From the NCBI GenBank assembly GCA_030844895.1, contig CM061223.1:19031946-19095945 (forward strand): a DNA stretch of 64,000 nt, read 5' to 3'. The DNA is from Ambrosia x helenae (Eukaryota; Streptophyta; Magnoliopsida; Asterales; Asteraceae). The translations under genes were made by a program, and so were the position numbers. The notes under the pieces were generated by a model. The model saw nothing but the letters and a program-made list of their open reading frames with translations, had not been told where the DNA came from and did no database searches. Below are positions 1-11,855 of this stretch, piece by piece. Numbering within the stretch: position 1 is the stretch's first letter; each line of letters begins with the position of its first letter.

Positions 1-470
1 ATGTGTCATTTAAATATTTGTAAAAAAAAAATAGTAAAAAAATAACGAGTTGACTCGAACATTTACGAGTCGAGCTCGAGCTCGGCTTTTCAGCTCGACC
101 AGAAAAAACGAGCCGAGCCAAGCTGGCTCGTTTAAGTTCGAGCTCGAGCTTAGCCTAGCTTGGCTCGACTCGACTCGTGTACAGCCCTAGCCTCAAGGAC
201 TATCCGAGTTTAAAAAAAACCAAACGTTGAGGACTATAGATGTAATTTTCAAAACTTGAGGACTAAAGGTGACATCTGAACAAAACACAAGAACCATTCA
301 AACAATTTTCTCTAAACTTGGTGTACATTTTCTTGCTTTATTTTGTATCTTTCCTGCATATGATTCTGGTCATATATGATACGTTTTGATGTGAAGGTAT
401 AAATTCGAATCGGTTTACGTTTTAATCGGCGCCATGCGCCGCCGCCAACGCACAGCGGGTAAAAAACTAG
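1..470 (+). mobile_element. Helitron-like 3' terminus
   Basis: The segment ends with a GC-rich run (427-460) followed by an A-run and CTAG at 467-470, then T. Helitrons typically end in a short GC-rich hairpin followed by CTRR and insert before T. The 5' end is not identified and may lie outside the window. Positions 50-180 hold dense GAGCTCGAG-type repeats of unknown origin. No coding sequence is visible. Confidence 0.5.
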
Positions 471-908
471 TCTGTGTATATTCTGATATTCACAATTTAC
501 CGTCTAAATAAACATGAACAAACTTACTTTATTTACAAAGCAACACAAAACACAAAAATAAATATATGGTTGCTTTCAACTTTCAAGTGTTGCAAACAAA
601 CACAAACAACCTAACCCAGTCATCCGTGTTGGTTTGACAGCATGAGCAGAATGCGTATTCAAAAGCTTTAATATTTGTGTATAAATTTAACCTTAAACCA
701 CTGTTGAAGTGTTGATCGTGACCAACCTCGACCGAAACGAGGTTAACAACAAAAGAATATTATTCAGCTCGAAATGTCTTGAACGTTGTGAGATTAATCG
801 AACCATAAAACACCCCTAACAAGAGGTTACCTTCTACTGCATATGTCTCGCATGGAAGGCATCATACAGTACAAAAGAGAACAACAAGAGGTTATTTTGT
901 GAACTGCA
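471..908. other. 3' flank of the RCC1 gene
   Basis: AT-rich sequence between the Helitron-like end and the stop codon of the minus-strand RCC1 gene. It should hold the 3' UTR and polyadenylation region of that gene. I see no other gene or repeat. Confidence 0.5.
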
Positions 909-3900
909 TCATGAGTCATTTGACCTTGAAACCAAGCAAAGAGCATGTGATGCACCGATGGCAACCGCAACAACGTTGTGGGACCCCAAGCCGTCATCAT
1001 CCTTAAGAAACTTTACTTCTATTGGAAAAGTTTGTATCTCTTGCAAACCTGGAACACCTAGTTGACCGTCCTTTGCGTTTCCCCACATGTATAGCTTACC
1101 CTCGTCTGCATATGACAACAAAATCAGCTTTAGTCACCTTACACGTGCAAAAAAACACTTTTAACTCATGCCCTCATGACTCATGAGAAGGTCGAATGGG
1201 TACATTTAAAAAAAAAACTAGACTGCAAGACAACAAGAAAACAATGAGGTTCAGGTTGTAATACATACCCATTTAATAAACATATCGTGTTCAGATTGAC
1301 CTATTTAGCCCGCTCAACTAAGCAGTATCAGGTCGTTTAATCAAACAGGTTGACCTCTTAACTCAACCCAACATGTTTATATAACGGATCAGCCCATCAA
1401 CCCGTTTAAAGTTGGAATATAAACATAAAACAATATTTTTATTAGGTCAACCCATCAATCATTTAGATAAATGGGTTATACAGTTCTTGTTAGGTTACAC
1501 AACTATAAGGTGTCGGGTGTCCAGGTTATGGTTAAGGTCTTTGAAACATAAACATATGATTCCTGTTCGGGTTCGATCAATTTATCCTGTCAACCCGAAA
1601 AAAACAACAACTGAAAACCAACGGGTGAAACATGTCGAATGGGTCAACTGGTCAAGAGATATCGAAATAGCATTATATGCAAAAATTAGAGTACTAGATT
1701 CTATAAACTTTGTGAGGCACTTCATACTTGTAAAAAGTTTTATTTTATCAGTTTTGGAAAAAAAATGGTTAAGGTCAAACCAGCCAAACAGTTTGGACCC
1801 ACACAAATACTATCAATATTGGCCTAGTACCCAACCCATCTCGCCCCTCACAATTTGTGACCTCAGACATGTGCTACATGCTAAACAAGTTGACAGGACT
1901 TATAGCTACACAACACAGTTATGTAATCTTTCTTTCTTTCATCCATTATAGCCTTCTTTCATATTATCGTACTTGGTCTTTTAGATTATTCACCCTTCAC
2001 TCTAGGCTTAGTTTAAACTATGAGTTAAAACACGTACCTTTAGGATTTTAGACCATATACTAAAGTGACTATTGATTTGTTAAGCTTTGGTTGGTGGTTT
2101 TTCCGTTGTTGTATCCCTTGTATAAATAATGATTCATGTAAAGTAAAAAAGTTGTTACTAGAACGCCCCCATGATCTCATTAGAAGTGCAATTTCAACCC
2201 ATTAACTTACTATGGGTTGATTCGGGTTGCCTTGTGTGTCAAACGAATGGATCAAAATAAAAGAACTCCAGCTAATAAAGGAAAGCAGGTCACATGGGTT
2301 GAAACTTGATACTCATCCAAAGTCTAATCTTTAAGCATACAACCTCCTAAATTGTTATGGGAAAACGTCTTACCAGTTACAGCGGCTGATGACGATCCTC
2401 CACAAGCAATATAAACAACCTTTTCAGAAGCTAGAGACTCAATAACTGTGGGAACAGGCTGGTTTTGTGTAGAAAAGTGTCCCAACTGTCCATGTCCACC
2501 ATAACCCCAAGATAATACTCGACCTTCATCTTTAAAATCAATAAATTATATAAAAAAATATCAGTGTTCCATTTTCCGAAGTTGCAATTCTACCCTTAGC
2601 TAAAATCTGATAACTTTGCATTTGTCATACCAGTTAAAGCAAGAGAATGATATCCGCCACTTGCTATTTGAATGACACAAACACCCTCCAAACCAGGAAG
2701 TGGTTGAGGTTTCCAACCACTCACTCGATTACCTCGTCCAAGCTCATTGTTTGAATTTGCTGCCACAAAAAAATAAATAAATAAATAAATAAAAAATAAA
2801 AAAAAATCACGTTAATGGTTATCGATTTTACTCAATTATCACCTTTGTTCTTTTATGCAGATAAAACATTTTTAAAAAATAAGGAATTTCTTACCACCCC
2901 AGCTCCACAAATGGCCTTCATTGGTAATAACTGTTGTAAAAAAACCACCACAGGCAACAGAAACGACAGGAACTGGTAATGCTTTCACATGGGAAGGTAT
3001 ACTAAGTCCGCCAACTTCATTTGGGCCACGATTAGGACCAAGCCCTAGTCTGCCTTCTCCTTCATCTCTTCCCCAAGTATATAGTTGACCTTCAATGACC
3101 ATGCACAAAACATTAATATGGTAATACTATTTCAATAAAATAGCAAAGGCCAGTATGAGAAAAAAATATGCCAAAACTTATATGTAGGAATCTTGGTTTT
3201 AAAAAGTGTGTGGTGATCCGATGCGATTTGATCCCAAAAGCTGATGCGTGATGCGCAATGTGCTAAGTGCGCATCACGCGTCAAGGCGTTCGTTATTAAA
3301 ATATATAACGTGTTAACTTTTAAACACTAAATTATAAGATATCCTCATCATCCCTAGTAAAATTTGTTCAATTGATTGTCTGATTTGTTCAAATACTCAA
3401 ACCCATTGATCAATTGATTGTCAAATTTTCTCAGACCGCTTCATGTGATGTGCTCATCGTGGAGTCGCATCGCGTGATGCAATCTCACCACCGTATCATG
3501 TGATGCACGCATCTTAAAACCAAGATAGGAATATTTGATTATACAATAAGTTGGAAAAAGAAACCCACCTGCTTCAGTAATGGCAGCGGTATGTGTGCCG
3601 CTAGTTGCAATTTGACTAATTTTCCCCTCCCATGTACCTTCTACTCTTCTAGGAGAGAGTTCTCGAGTGTAAACAGAATGGCCAAGAGCACCAAACCCAC
3701 CATAACCCCTGTAAACTTCATTATAAACCGCAAAAAATAACATTATTTGAAGGTAACATTTACATTCAAGAGTTTTCTGGTGCTCCAGAAAACTTCCAGA
3801 TCATTATTTTTCCCATTCCAGATGCGAAAGTTTATAATCTATATAAAAAGCACAAATGCTCTTATAGGCCAACGACATCCCTATTTTCGAAAATTTTCTC

Positions 3901-5017
3901 ATTAAAGTGTGTTGCTATAAATTTAATTTGAAAATAGCATCAAAATGTCAAAAAAAAATGACCAAATAAAAGATAAAAGTCTAAATACTTAACGTCTGCA
4001 TAGAAACCGTAAATTAATGATACTTATGTCATTTCACCAAAAAGAAACAGATGATGAAAATCTGAAACTCATGGGTGTGGTACACCGTGCACAAACGCAA
4101 GAACCGATCGATTCTAAAGGTTTGATACTAGAGCTTGTGATTAGAGCCCATTTCTATCACACTGAACTGATTAGAAGTAATTATCTATCATTGGGAAAGC
4201 TCTCCTCTCACTCAAAATCCCTTTTATAATATTTTAAGTAGGAATACGAACCGATAGCTAATTTCTGGATATTTATGTAATGCTAAAGGCATACGAACCC
4301 GATAGCTTAAGGCATCCAATAGCTTAGAAACGTTGACTAAAGGTTCCAGGGGTGAGATATGTTTTTCTTATTCTAGGATAAATATTTGGGTGGACTAGCT
4401 TTCTTATATCTGTTTGATAGAACATTGATCTCAATCTGTATCATCTTTATGTTGTTACAACATACTTTAACCTTCTATCTAAAACCAAACACACAAAAAT
4501 AGTTCAGTGAAAAAACAACTGACCATGAAAAGACTTGACCAAGCGAATCAAGCGCAACAGAATGAAGCCCACCAAGAGCAATACTCTTTACCAACTCGAT
4601 ATTATTATTAACAGTGGGACGAAAAACAGAGTTCTCATGGCCAAACCCTAACCGACCACCGTCACCTTTACCCCAAATCCATAACCGCCCATCAACTACC
4701 ACACCAGAATGGAACAGTCCACAACCAATACCTATTTCCAATTGCCTGTTATTATTATTATTCTCGTTGCGACACGTGGCAGAGGATGAAGATATTTTAA
4801 AAGAGTGTGGGGCGACAAGGAGTTGTGAAATAGGAGAAGGGTATATTTGGGATTCTTCTTTGCCGTTACCGAGCTGGCCGGATGAGCCTCTGCCCCATGT
4901 CAGTAGCTGGAGTGTGACGGTTGAGGAGGTGGTGGTGGTGTTGTATAATATTGATAGTTTGTCGGTGGTGGTGGTGGTGGTGGTGGTTAGTGTACGGCGG
5001 AGTTGATGGAGGGACAT
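909..5017 (-). CDS. Seven-repeat RCC1 protein, probably mitochondrial (six exons)
   Basis: Exons on the minus strand are 4524-5017, 3569-3708, 2895-3089, 2631-2759, 2374-2529 and 909-1105. All introns are GT-AG and the spliced length of 1311 nt gives 436 residues plus stop. Seven RCC1 repeats follow one another, each with an aromatic-Trp-Gly core (LLTWGRG, LWIWGKG, VFSWGYG, LYTWGRD, LWSWGAN, VLSWGYG, LYMWGNA), as expected for a seven-bladed propeller. The N terminus MSLHQLRRTL plus a Thr/Ser-rich stretch lacks acidic residues and resembles a mitochondrial presequence. The length fits plant RCC1 proteins of about 440 residues. No GWRHT motif of the UV-B receptor UVR8 is present, so UVR8 is unlikely. 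The mitochondrial RUG3 class is my best guess, unproven. Intron 2 contains a MITE-like insert, and the Thr run is encoded by an unstable ACC microsatellite. Confidence 0.92.
1106..2373 (-). other. Intron 5 of the RCC1 gene
   Basis: A 1.27-kb intron with GT at 2373-2372 and AG at 1107-1106 on the minus strand. Open frames inside it (for example 1412-1951) have no recognisable domain and fall fully between two well-defined RCC1 exons. Part of it (1300-1660) is rich in CAACCCGTTT/GGTTGACC-like words typical of old plant repeats. Confidence 0.8.
3191..3525. mobile_element. MITE-like element in RCC1 intron 2
   Basis: The terminal inverted repeats start TCTTGGTTTTAA at 3191 and end in the reverse complement at 3525. 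They are flanked by a TAGGAA duplication (3185-3190 and 3526-3531). The 335-bp interior is unusually rich in GATGCG/CGCATC words in both orientations and has no coding capacity. It lies wholly inside a spliced intron. The transposase family is not clear. Confidence 0.72.
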
Positions 5018-6419
5018 TTCTCTGTGTGGTTTGGGCTTTGGGTTTTGACTTTTGACCTGGTTTTCTTATGGAGGGTTATAGGGCCTTATGTTTAGACCAT
5101 ACGCAGCCAGATGTTTAAACCATTTCGCGCTACATTCACGCCTAAACACCGCCCCCTACAGGTTAAAGGGGCGTTAGTGATGCCCACGCGGAATATTTCG
5201 TGCTGTGCCTTCCACCCTTTCGTCCAATTAGGAGCTTTTACGTGTGCTCTCCTCCCCTTCCACCAATCAGAAGCCACAACCATAATTTATTTATTTTTTT
5301 TTTTTTTTTTAATCTAATCAGAACCCGCAAACTAATCAAATTAGTGCCCCTTTAATCTAGCGCGAATGAGGCGTGAATGGGGCGCAAAATTGCCCTTTAA
5401 CACCCATTTAACTCTACCACTACATATGGTCTTAGGAGTCTTGGGATGAGATCTAACAATATTTTATACAAAACTCTTATATGAGTCAACCTTCAAGGTC
5501 TTAACAACATTTTTAAAAGAGTAAACTATGGTTTTCGTCTATTTGGACATTTTTGCCATTTTTATTCAAAAAGTTTCTTTCTCGCATTGGTGTCCCTGTG
5601 GTTCGAAATCTTGCCGGTTTCATCTAATTCATTAACCTCACAATTTTTTTTTATGTTAAATGAGGCGTACTTATGCCTTTTTATACATTTGTTTTTACTT
5701 TTCTTCTCTCTTCTTCCCTTCCCTCCCCTTCCCCATTTCCTTTTTTGTATATAGGATAGAAAAATATGTATATTTATCTAACTCATCTCATTATTCTTAA
5801 ATAGGATAATATTTTAGTATATTTGGCTTTATTTAGGTTTAGTTTTTCTCTCCTTTATCTCTCCTTCTCCCCCCCCCCCCCTCTATATTAGCCAAGGTGT
5901 AGCATACCGGAGGTTCTCACAAGTTAACTCTACATGCAGTTTTGTCTTTTAGTGTCTAAAAATGCTTCATACCTCTGTTGTCAAAGCCCACTCAGGTGCA
6001 CGCTTAGGCTCACTTTTCAGGCCCAACACAGCCTTCTAGCTTCGCTTCAAAAGCCCTGCTTTCAGTCCCCAGACACATTTTTCAGGCTAAGTTCCGACGG
6101 AATTTCAGCAAACAATTGTCTGAACAGATTTGGAACAATTATACCAACCCAACACAATCTATAATCAACCTAAAATAACCTAAACTAACCCCAAAGAAAC
6201 CTAAAACATGTTTAAAACTCCTAAAAGTGTAGTTTTATATTGTGTGCCTTGCTTAAAAAATTAAATGCCTTACACTAAGGTTCAAGACTCACCTTTGATG
6301 CCTTAAGTGTTCCTTGCGCTTTTAATAACTATGCATCATACCAGCCAATATAGAGCATATTGGTGGGAGGAGGGTGGATAGGGGATTAGGGCGTCCCAAT
6401 ATCAAGAGCTTTTTAATAT
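5018..6419. other. Intergenic region upstream of the RCC1 gene
   Basis: 5018-5100 should hold the 5' UTR and core promoter of the minus-strand RCC1 gene. 5105-5400 is a GC-rich repeat-like block with related words at both ends (CGCCTAAACACCGCCCC near 5140, GGCGTGAATGGGGCG near 5370), possibly an old MITE. A poly-T tract lies at 5289-5310 and a poly-C run at 5867-5880. I see no gene. Confidence 0.5.
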
Positions 6420-6603
6420 TGCATTGGTGATAATCTATATGTGCTTAATTTTTTTAAACTATAAAACTATCTCACAAATAAATATATCTTTCCCAGCCTT
6501 CAATGGGACTGAGACAAAATGAAAACCCAATGATCTTTACATTACAATTATCACCTATAAATACAAGATTGGTTATAAAAGAGGAGGAGAAGATTTCTCC
6601 TAT

Positions 6604-8310
6604 TTAAATAAATAAAAGATTACAATGAATATGAAGATAATGACAATTGATGTTGATGCAAATATTTTGGGATTGCCTAATACCCCCGTCAATGCAAGAT
6701 GAGGGAGGATCGAGTCGAAGCATTGCTCGAATATTTTCAAACAACGGCTTTGGGAGACTTTTGGTGAAGATGTCCACGACTTTTTGATCCGTTGAAATGA
6801 ACCGAGTGTGAAGACGTCCTGTAGCAACTAATTCGCGAACAAAATGGTAGTCAAGATCTATGTGTTTTTCTTGTTTATGAGAGATTGGATTTTGACTTAA
6901 AAATGAAGCATTCTTGTTATCACAAAATAGTGTTGGAGGTCCCGGTGGTAAAGCATGAAGTTCCAGATGTAGGTTAGTGACCCAAATGATTTCTGAAGCC
7001 GTGTTTGTCATAGCCTGATATTCTGATTCACAACTTGAGCGGGGGACAGTTGGTTGTTTCTTTGCACTCCAAAAGACCAAGTTTCCTTCTAAATAAATGT
7101 AATAGCCATAGGTGGATCTTCGAGTATCAATATAGCAAGCCCAATCTGCATCTGAAAAACCTAATAGCACAGTGTTAGGTGGCCTATCAAACGTTAGCCC
7201 ATGTGATAAAGTACCTTTGACACAATGAAGAATTCGTTTAACAAGTTGAAAATGGGTGGTGGTAGGACTTTGAAGATATTGACTAGCTTAGTTGATGACA
7301 TAAGATAGATCAGGGTGTGTTATGGTGAGGTATTGGAGGGCCCCCAACAAGAGAGCGATATAGAGTGGGGTCGTGAAAAGGTGTACCGGTGGAGCTGAAT
7401 ATATCTTTGGGAGTGAGAGGAGTGGCAATAGGTTTGGAGTCAAGAAGACATGCTCATGAGAGAATGTCATATGCATATTTAGATTGATTTAGGAATAAAC
7501 CGGATTTGGTAGGAGTGACTTCCAAGCCAAGAAAAAAAACTTAGAAGATCAAGATCTTTGATTTTGAATTCCTTGTTTAGACGAGAAGTGAAGGTGGTCA
7601 TGATTTTTTCATTATATCCCGTGATAATAATGTCATCCACGTAAACAAAGAGATATATTAAGGTGTCATCACGATTGAAGACAAACAAAGAAGGATCAAC
7701 TCTACTACATTTGAAACCAAGGGTGAAAGAAAAGAACTTAATCGTCGAAACCAAGCTCGTGGAGCTTGTTTGAAGCCATAAATGGCTCGATTTAGTTAGC
7801 ACACATGATTTGGGTGTTTTGGGTCTTCAAAACCCGTGAGTTGTTCCATAAAGACGGGTTCGGTGAGGTTGCCGTTTAGGAATGCGTTGTTCACATCAAG
7901 TTAGCGGAAGTTCCACTTATTAATGGTAGTGAGGCTAAGAACAACCCAAACGGTGGATGATTAATTGACAATCGGACTAAAGGTATGTGAAAAATCTAGT
8001 CCCGGTACTTGAGCGAAACCTTGAGCTACAAGACGAGCTTTGTAGCGATCGATGGATCCATTAGCTTTGTATTTTATCCCATAATGTTGGTAGCGGAAGG
8101 ACGAGGAACAAGGTGCCAAGTATGATTTTCGTGAAGCACATGAAGCTCGTCATGCATGGCGTATACCCATTTAGAATCTTTAAAGACGGTTTTGATGCCT
8201 TTGGGTACATGAGTGGAGAGAAGAGAATGATGAAGATGATGGGTGGAAAATTGAGCTAAGTTGGCAAAATGTTTGGGTTTGAAGATACCGGCTTTGGAGC
8301 GAGTGGTCAT
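6604..8310 (-). pseudogene. Copia reverse transcriptase-RNase H fragment
   Basis: 8310-8074 encodes the start of the Copia RT region (DSKWVYAMHDEL, HENHTWHLVPRP). 7802-7479 contains the catalytic YVDD motif within LFVYVDDIIITG and the following EFKIKDL segment. 7170-6690 encodes RNase H with GFSDADWA, RRSTYGYYIYL and SCESEYQAM motifs, ending in the usual DIFTKSLPK tail. Frame changes between these blocks and stops near 7480 and 7270 show it is dead. It belongs to the remnant whose integrase end lies beyond the solo LTR at 11197-11551. Confidence 0.85.
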
Positions 8311-8703
8311 AGGATAGTTGTTGATGGTTTAAGTGGGGAGTGGCGAGTTGGAGTTAGAAGAGGAAGGTGCAGAATAAGGGGCGGTGGGATTTGTTTATGT
8401 TTGGGATTAGGGTGTGTTGGGAAGTGGGCTTGAGAGATGTGACATCCGTCACTTTTTTTTTTTAAATAATAAATAATAATAATAATAATTTTCAGGTTTT
8501 TATTTTAAAAATATATATATATATATAAGTATAAGTAAGAGTTATCTAGTTAGCCAAACCCAACACAACCCAAATCCATATCCATTATCCATTATCTGAA
8601 GCCCAACCTTCTGAGCCCAAAGTCGGCCCCTCAGACCAGCCCAAGATAACAGGCCCAATTCGATCCCCTTTATGTTTTTTTTTTAAAAAAAAGAATGTCT
8701 GCC

Positions 8704-8760
8704 GGGACTCGAACCCGGGCAGGAGCCACAACACAAACACACGCCCACCACTAGGCCAAG
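8704..8760 (-). other. tRNA-like A-box/B-box module in LTR
   Basis: On the minus strand an A-box-like TGGCCTAGTGG is followed about 30 nt later by GGGTTCGAGTCCC, a near-perfect pol III B-box. No full cloverleaf with acceptor stem is evident, so this is a tRNA-derived or tRNA-mimicking module rather than a tRNA gene. Whether it is transcribed is unknown. Confidence 0.5.
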
Positions 8761-9386
8761 CCTCTTTCTTGTTTTTTATTCCAATCCACTTTGTATATAT
8801 GCGTATCCCTATCAGTCTTCCTCCTTCTTTGCTGCAACAGTTACGCGAGCAGCAGCAAGGAAAGTTTCCTTTTTCTTTTGTTTGACCAATTAATTAGTTA
8901 ATCATGCATTAATCTTGTTAAGCATTATTCAAACGCATCATTCCAGTCAACATTCACAATAATTATGCCTTAATTGAGCCTATTCACGCATACACATTTA
9001 ACCATGGTCAAAACTTTCCAATTCGTTCATACGAGCTTAACACTATAAATTGAACCCTCTGCGAGACCCTATAGGTGCCGAATATACTCTCTAAATCCTC
9101 CATTTCTATTAACAACCTCTCATTCGAAGTGTTTGGATCAAGTTTGACTTTTCAGTTGACCATTCAATCACATACGATTAAGCATTGTAAGTGTGGTATT
9201 TTTGATGGGTTTTGATCTTCGACATACACACATCAATAACCCTAAGTTTAATTGGGTTATTGATGTGTGGATTAATCGATTGTAATTTCTAGGGTTTGTT
9301 CTTATGAATTTGGGGAAGATGATTGTTTTTGGTGTAATATAAATAAAATGCGAATTCAAAATAATCAACAAACAAAGACCCAGACC

Positions 9387-9435
9387 AGCTGGTCTGGGCA
9401 TGCTGTTGCTATACAAAGGTCACAGGTTCGACCCC
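9387..9435 (+). other. tRNA-like A-box/B-box module in LTR
   Basis: AGCTGGTCTGG (A-box-like) precedes AGGTTCGACCCCC (B-box) by about 30 nt. It sits in the same solo LTR as the module at 8704-8760 but on the other strand. Confidence 0.45.
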
Positions 9436-11196
9436 CACCATGAACATCTTTTTTTAGTGTTAACCTTTATGCATATATTTCCTTCATTCTTTTTAAAAAT
9501 CGTTTTTAAAATACTAAAACTATTTTATAAATTCTACAAAATTTATTTTATGTTATTCCACTGATAAAGTTCATCATCCAATTTTTAGTTTTTTCAAAAA
9601 TAATTTATTTAATATATATTATTAATAATACAAGTTTATTCATTTATATTTATTAAATTCTATAAAAAATATCTAAACGATTTTATTAAATCTCACAAAA
9701 ATTATCCTAAACTTGTTTATTCTTAAACATTCCAGAAAATATTTTTATTTCAGAAAAACCGTTTATTTTATATTTCTAATTAATTTTTGTTAGTTTTAAT
9801 CATAAATAAATCATAATAAATTCATTTTTCAATATTTTGGCACCAAAATTTTACATAAATTATTTCTATTCATTTGGAACTGAAATACAATTTTTAATTC
9901 AGAAAATTCTTTAATTTTAATATTTTTAGATATTAAAGTCATATTTTGACAATTTGAAATAATTAGATTAAATATTCTATTTTCAAGAAAATAATTTTAT
10001 AAAAATTATTTTCATACTTAAAACCTTAAGTTGTGATTATATTCAACTTAAGATTTTACAAAGAGACTTTTATTTTTATTTATTAAATTTCCTATATTTA
10101 ATAAACAATTTGTTTATTAATCAAATAAACGTTTATCCCCAATTCGAAGCCCTAGAAATACATATATCCTAGAGTTATTTCCCTTACACATTATCGAATA
10201 CTTTAGGTTGATCATTTGGGAGTAATCTCAATTCATATTTCGTTGTCCAAGTCCAATTTCAAGTTATTACGTGAACTGTGAGTACTTCCTATCCCCTTTT
10301 GCTTTTATTTATTTTTGGGGTGATACATGTACACTATTACAAATTTCAAATACAAGTTTACATTTTCACAATACAATTCTAGTACTATGTGCATTGCTTA
10401 CAACGTGCTTTATGCTTAGACAATACATGTGGAATACATTTGTACTTAGTGAAATCATTAACATGGTACAAGCCGACCTTAACATTGGATAGCGCTATTT
10501 GGATTGACAACCCGCCTAGATTGATTCTCCCCCTTTTTCATCGGAGAATCCGTGGCCAGTGTTAAGCCTTTTATCCATTTATTGGATAAGTACACTACAG
10601 TTCATACAGTACATTATACAGTCACAGGGTTGATTTCGCTCATTTGTATGATACATAGTTTACATATTTGCACAGTAGCATGCACTTGAATTGTATAACC
10701 TTTTAACCTACTATATATATCAAAACTAGGAATGCTCACCAACATTTCATATGTTGACCAAATCTATTTTGTACATGTTTCAGGTGCAGTTTGATCTAGT
10801 GCTTTAGCAAGGAACATTTAGTGCTTTATTTTAATTCAGTTATTTCAATATTTACATTTCATTTAGACAATGTATTTTCCATTTCCATGTAAGACAATTT
10901 TGATTATTCAATAATATTTACATTTTAGTACCATGAGCTTTTGAACAATCGTCACTACGTGACACCTCGATGATTCCGCCATCGGTTGGGGTGTTACAAG
11001 AGAATTGGGCCATATGGTGAGTTGGGTGGACTGGGTAGGTTGTCGAAAAGTTGGGGTGATGTTGGATATTGTTGTGCGATATGGTGAGTGGGTTATGTAA
11101 CTGCAAATGGGGCAAGGTTTGGTGGGTATAGATTTTTCAACTGGAGCCGTATGTGAGGAGTTTGTGGTATTTTGAGTGGGTGGTGGAAGATTGTCC

Positions 11197-11551
11197 TTAA
11201 AATTTGTGAATGAAATGTGAGAGATGTCCGAAGATTTTGAAGAGATGATTTAAAGGTAGAATATCTTCATCGAATTTCGCATGACGAGTAGCAGATATCC
11301 TACCGGTTGTAGCGTCAAGACATCTAAAACCTTTGTATCTTAGACTATAACCAATAAAAATACAATGAGCACTTCTAGGTAAAAGTTTATTTTTGGTATA
11401 GTCACAAAGATACGGGTAGACAAGACAACCAAAAACATGTAAATTTGAGTAATTGGGAGGATGGTTAAAAAGCATTTCAAAAGGAGATTTGTTTTCAAGG
11501 ATTTTAGTTGGAAGACGATTGATGATGTAAGTAGCGGAAGTGAAGCCTGTC
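11197..11551 (-). pseudogene. Copia integrase C-terminal fragment
   Basis: Encodes TGFTSATYIINRLPT, then HVFGCLVYPYL, HCIFIGYS, KGFRCLD and ATRHAKFDED, the standard C-terminal half of Copia integrase. The codons upstream of about 11552 no longer match integrase and correspond to the plastid-like segment, so the gene was truncated there. It continues, after the 8438-10998 insertion, into the RT fragment. Confidence 0.82.
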
Positions 11552-11855
11552 CCTATTCTAATCAATATGATATAGACCATTCGTTTTATATTTATAAAAG
11601 AATTCTTTTGTTTTCTGAATTCTAAAAAAAATGTTTTTTTTTCTATTTTCGCTCAAATTTTGTTGACGGGGAGTCTTCTTTTCCCCATCGACCTTTACAA
11701 CAATGACTTTTTTTTTTTGTTTATCGGGAAGGCCAGATATAAGATTTTTAGTTCAAATCAATGAAGTGTTGAAATAAATTTATTCCATGTTAAAAATTTT
11801 TGGATAACTTTTTGACTTCTTCATTGATTTACTATATGGAATGGTTTTTCTATAT

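Larger units (their letters stand above)
8438..10998 (+). mobile_element. Solo LTR of a Gypsy element (2.56 kb)
   Basis: It begins TGTGACATCC and ends GGTGTTACA, with a 5-bp duplication AGAGA at 8433-8437 and 10999-11003. No internal Gypsy sequence is attached, so it is a solo LTR left by LTR-LTR recombination. Its 3' end (GGCGGAATCATCGAGG in reverse) closely matches the end of the minus-strand solo LTR at 24165, so both belong to one family. It inserted into the older Copia element. It contains two tRNA-like modules, a 12-bp-stem hairpin (near 9230-9265) and a long AT-rich stretch (9440-10130). Confidence 0.88.
6420..11560 (-). mobile_element. Decayed Ty1/Copia retrotransposon, split by a solo LTR
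   Basis: Read on the minus strand, integrase C-terminal sequence (11560-11197) is followed by reverse transcriptase (8310-7479) and RNase H (7170-6690), the Copia order PR-IN-RT-RH. The 8438-10998 solo LTR interrupts it between IN and RT. A G-rich PPT-like stretch follows the RNase H stop near 6690, and 6420-6665 resembles a 3' LTR. Gag, protease and the start of integrase are missing; the remnant ends against the plastid-derived segment near 11552. Several frameshifts make it non-functional. Confidence 0.8.

Noticed and set aside
4614..5006. 130-codon plus-strand frame opposite RCC1 exon 1
   Set aside because: It is the antisense of a well-supported RCC1 exon and has no domain of its own.
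909..5017. UVR8 (UV-B receptor) identity for the RCC1 gene
   Set aside because: The seven repeats and length fit, but the GWRHT motifs and UVR8 C-terminal region are missing and the N terminus looks mitochondrial.
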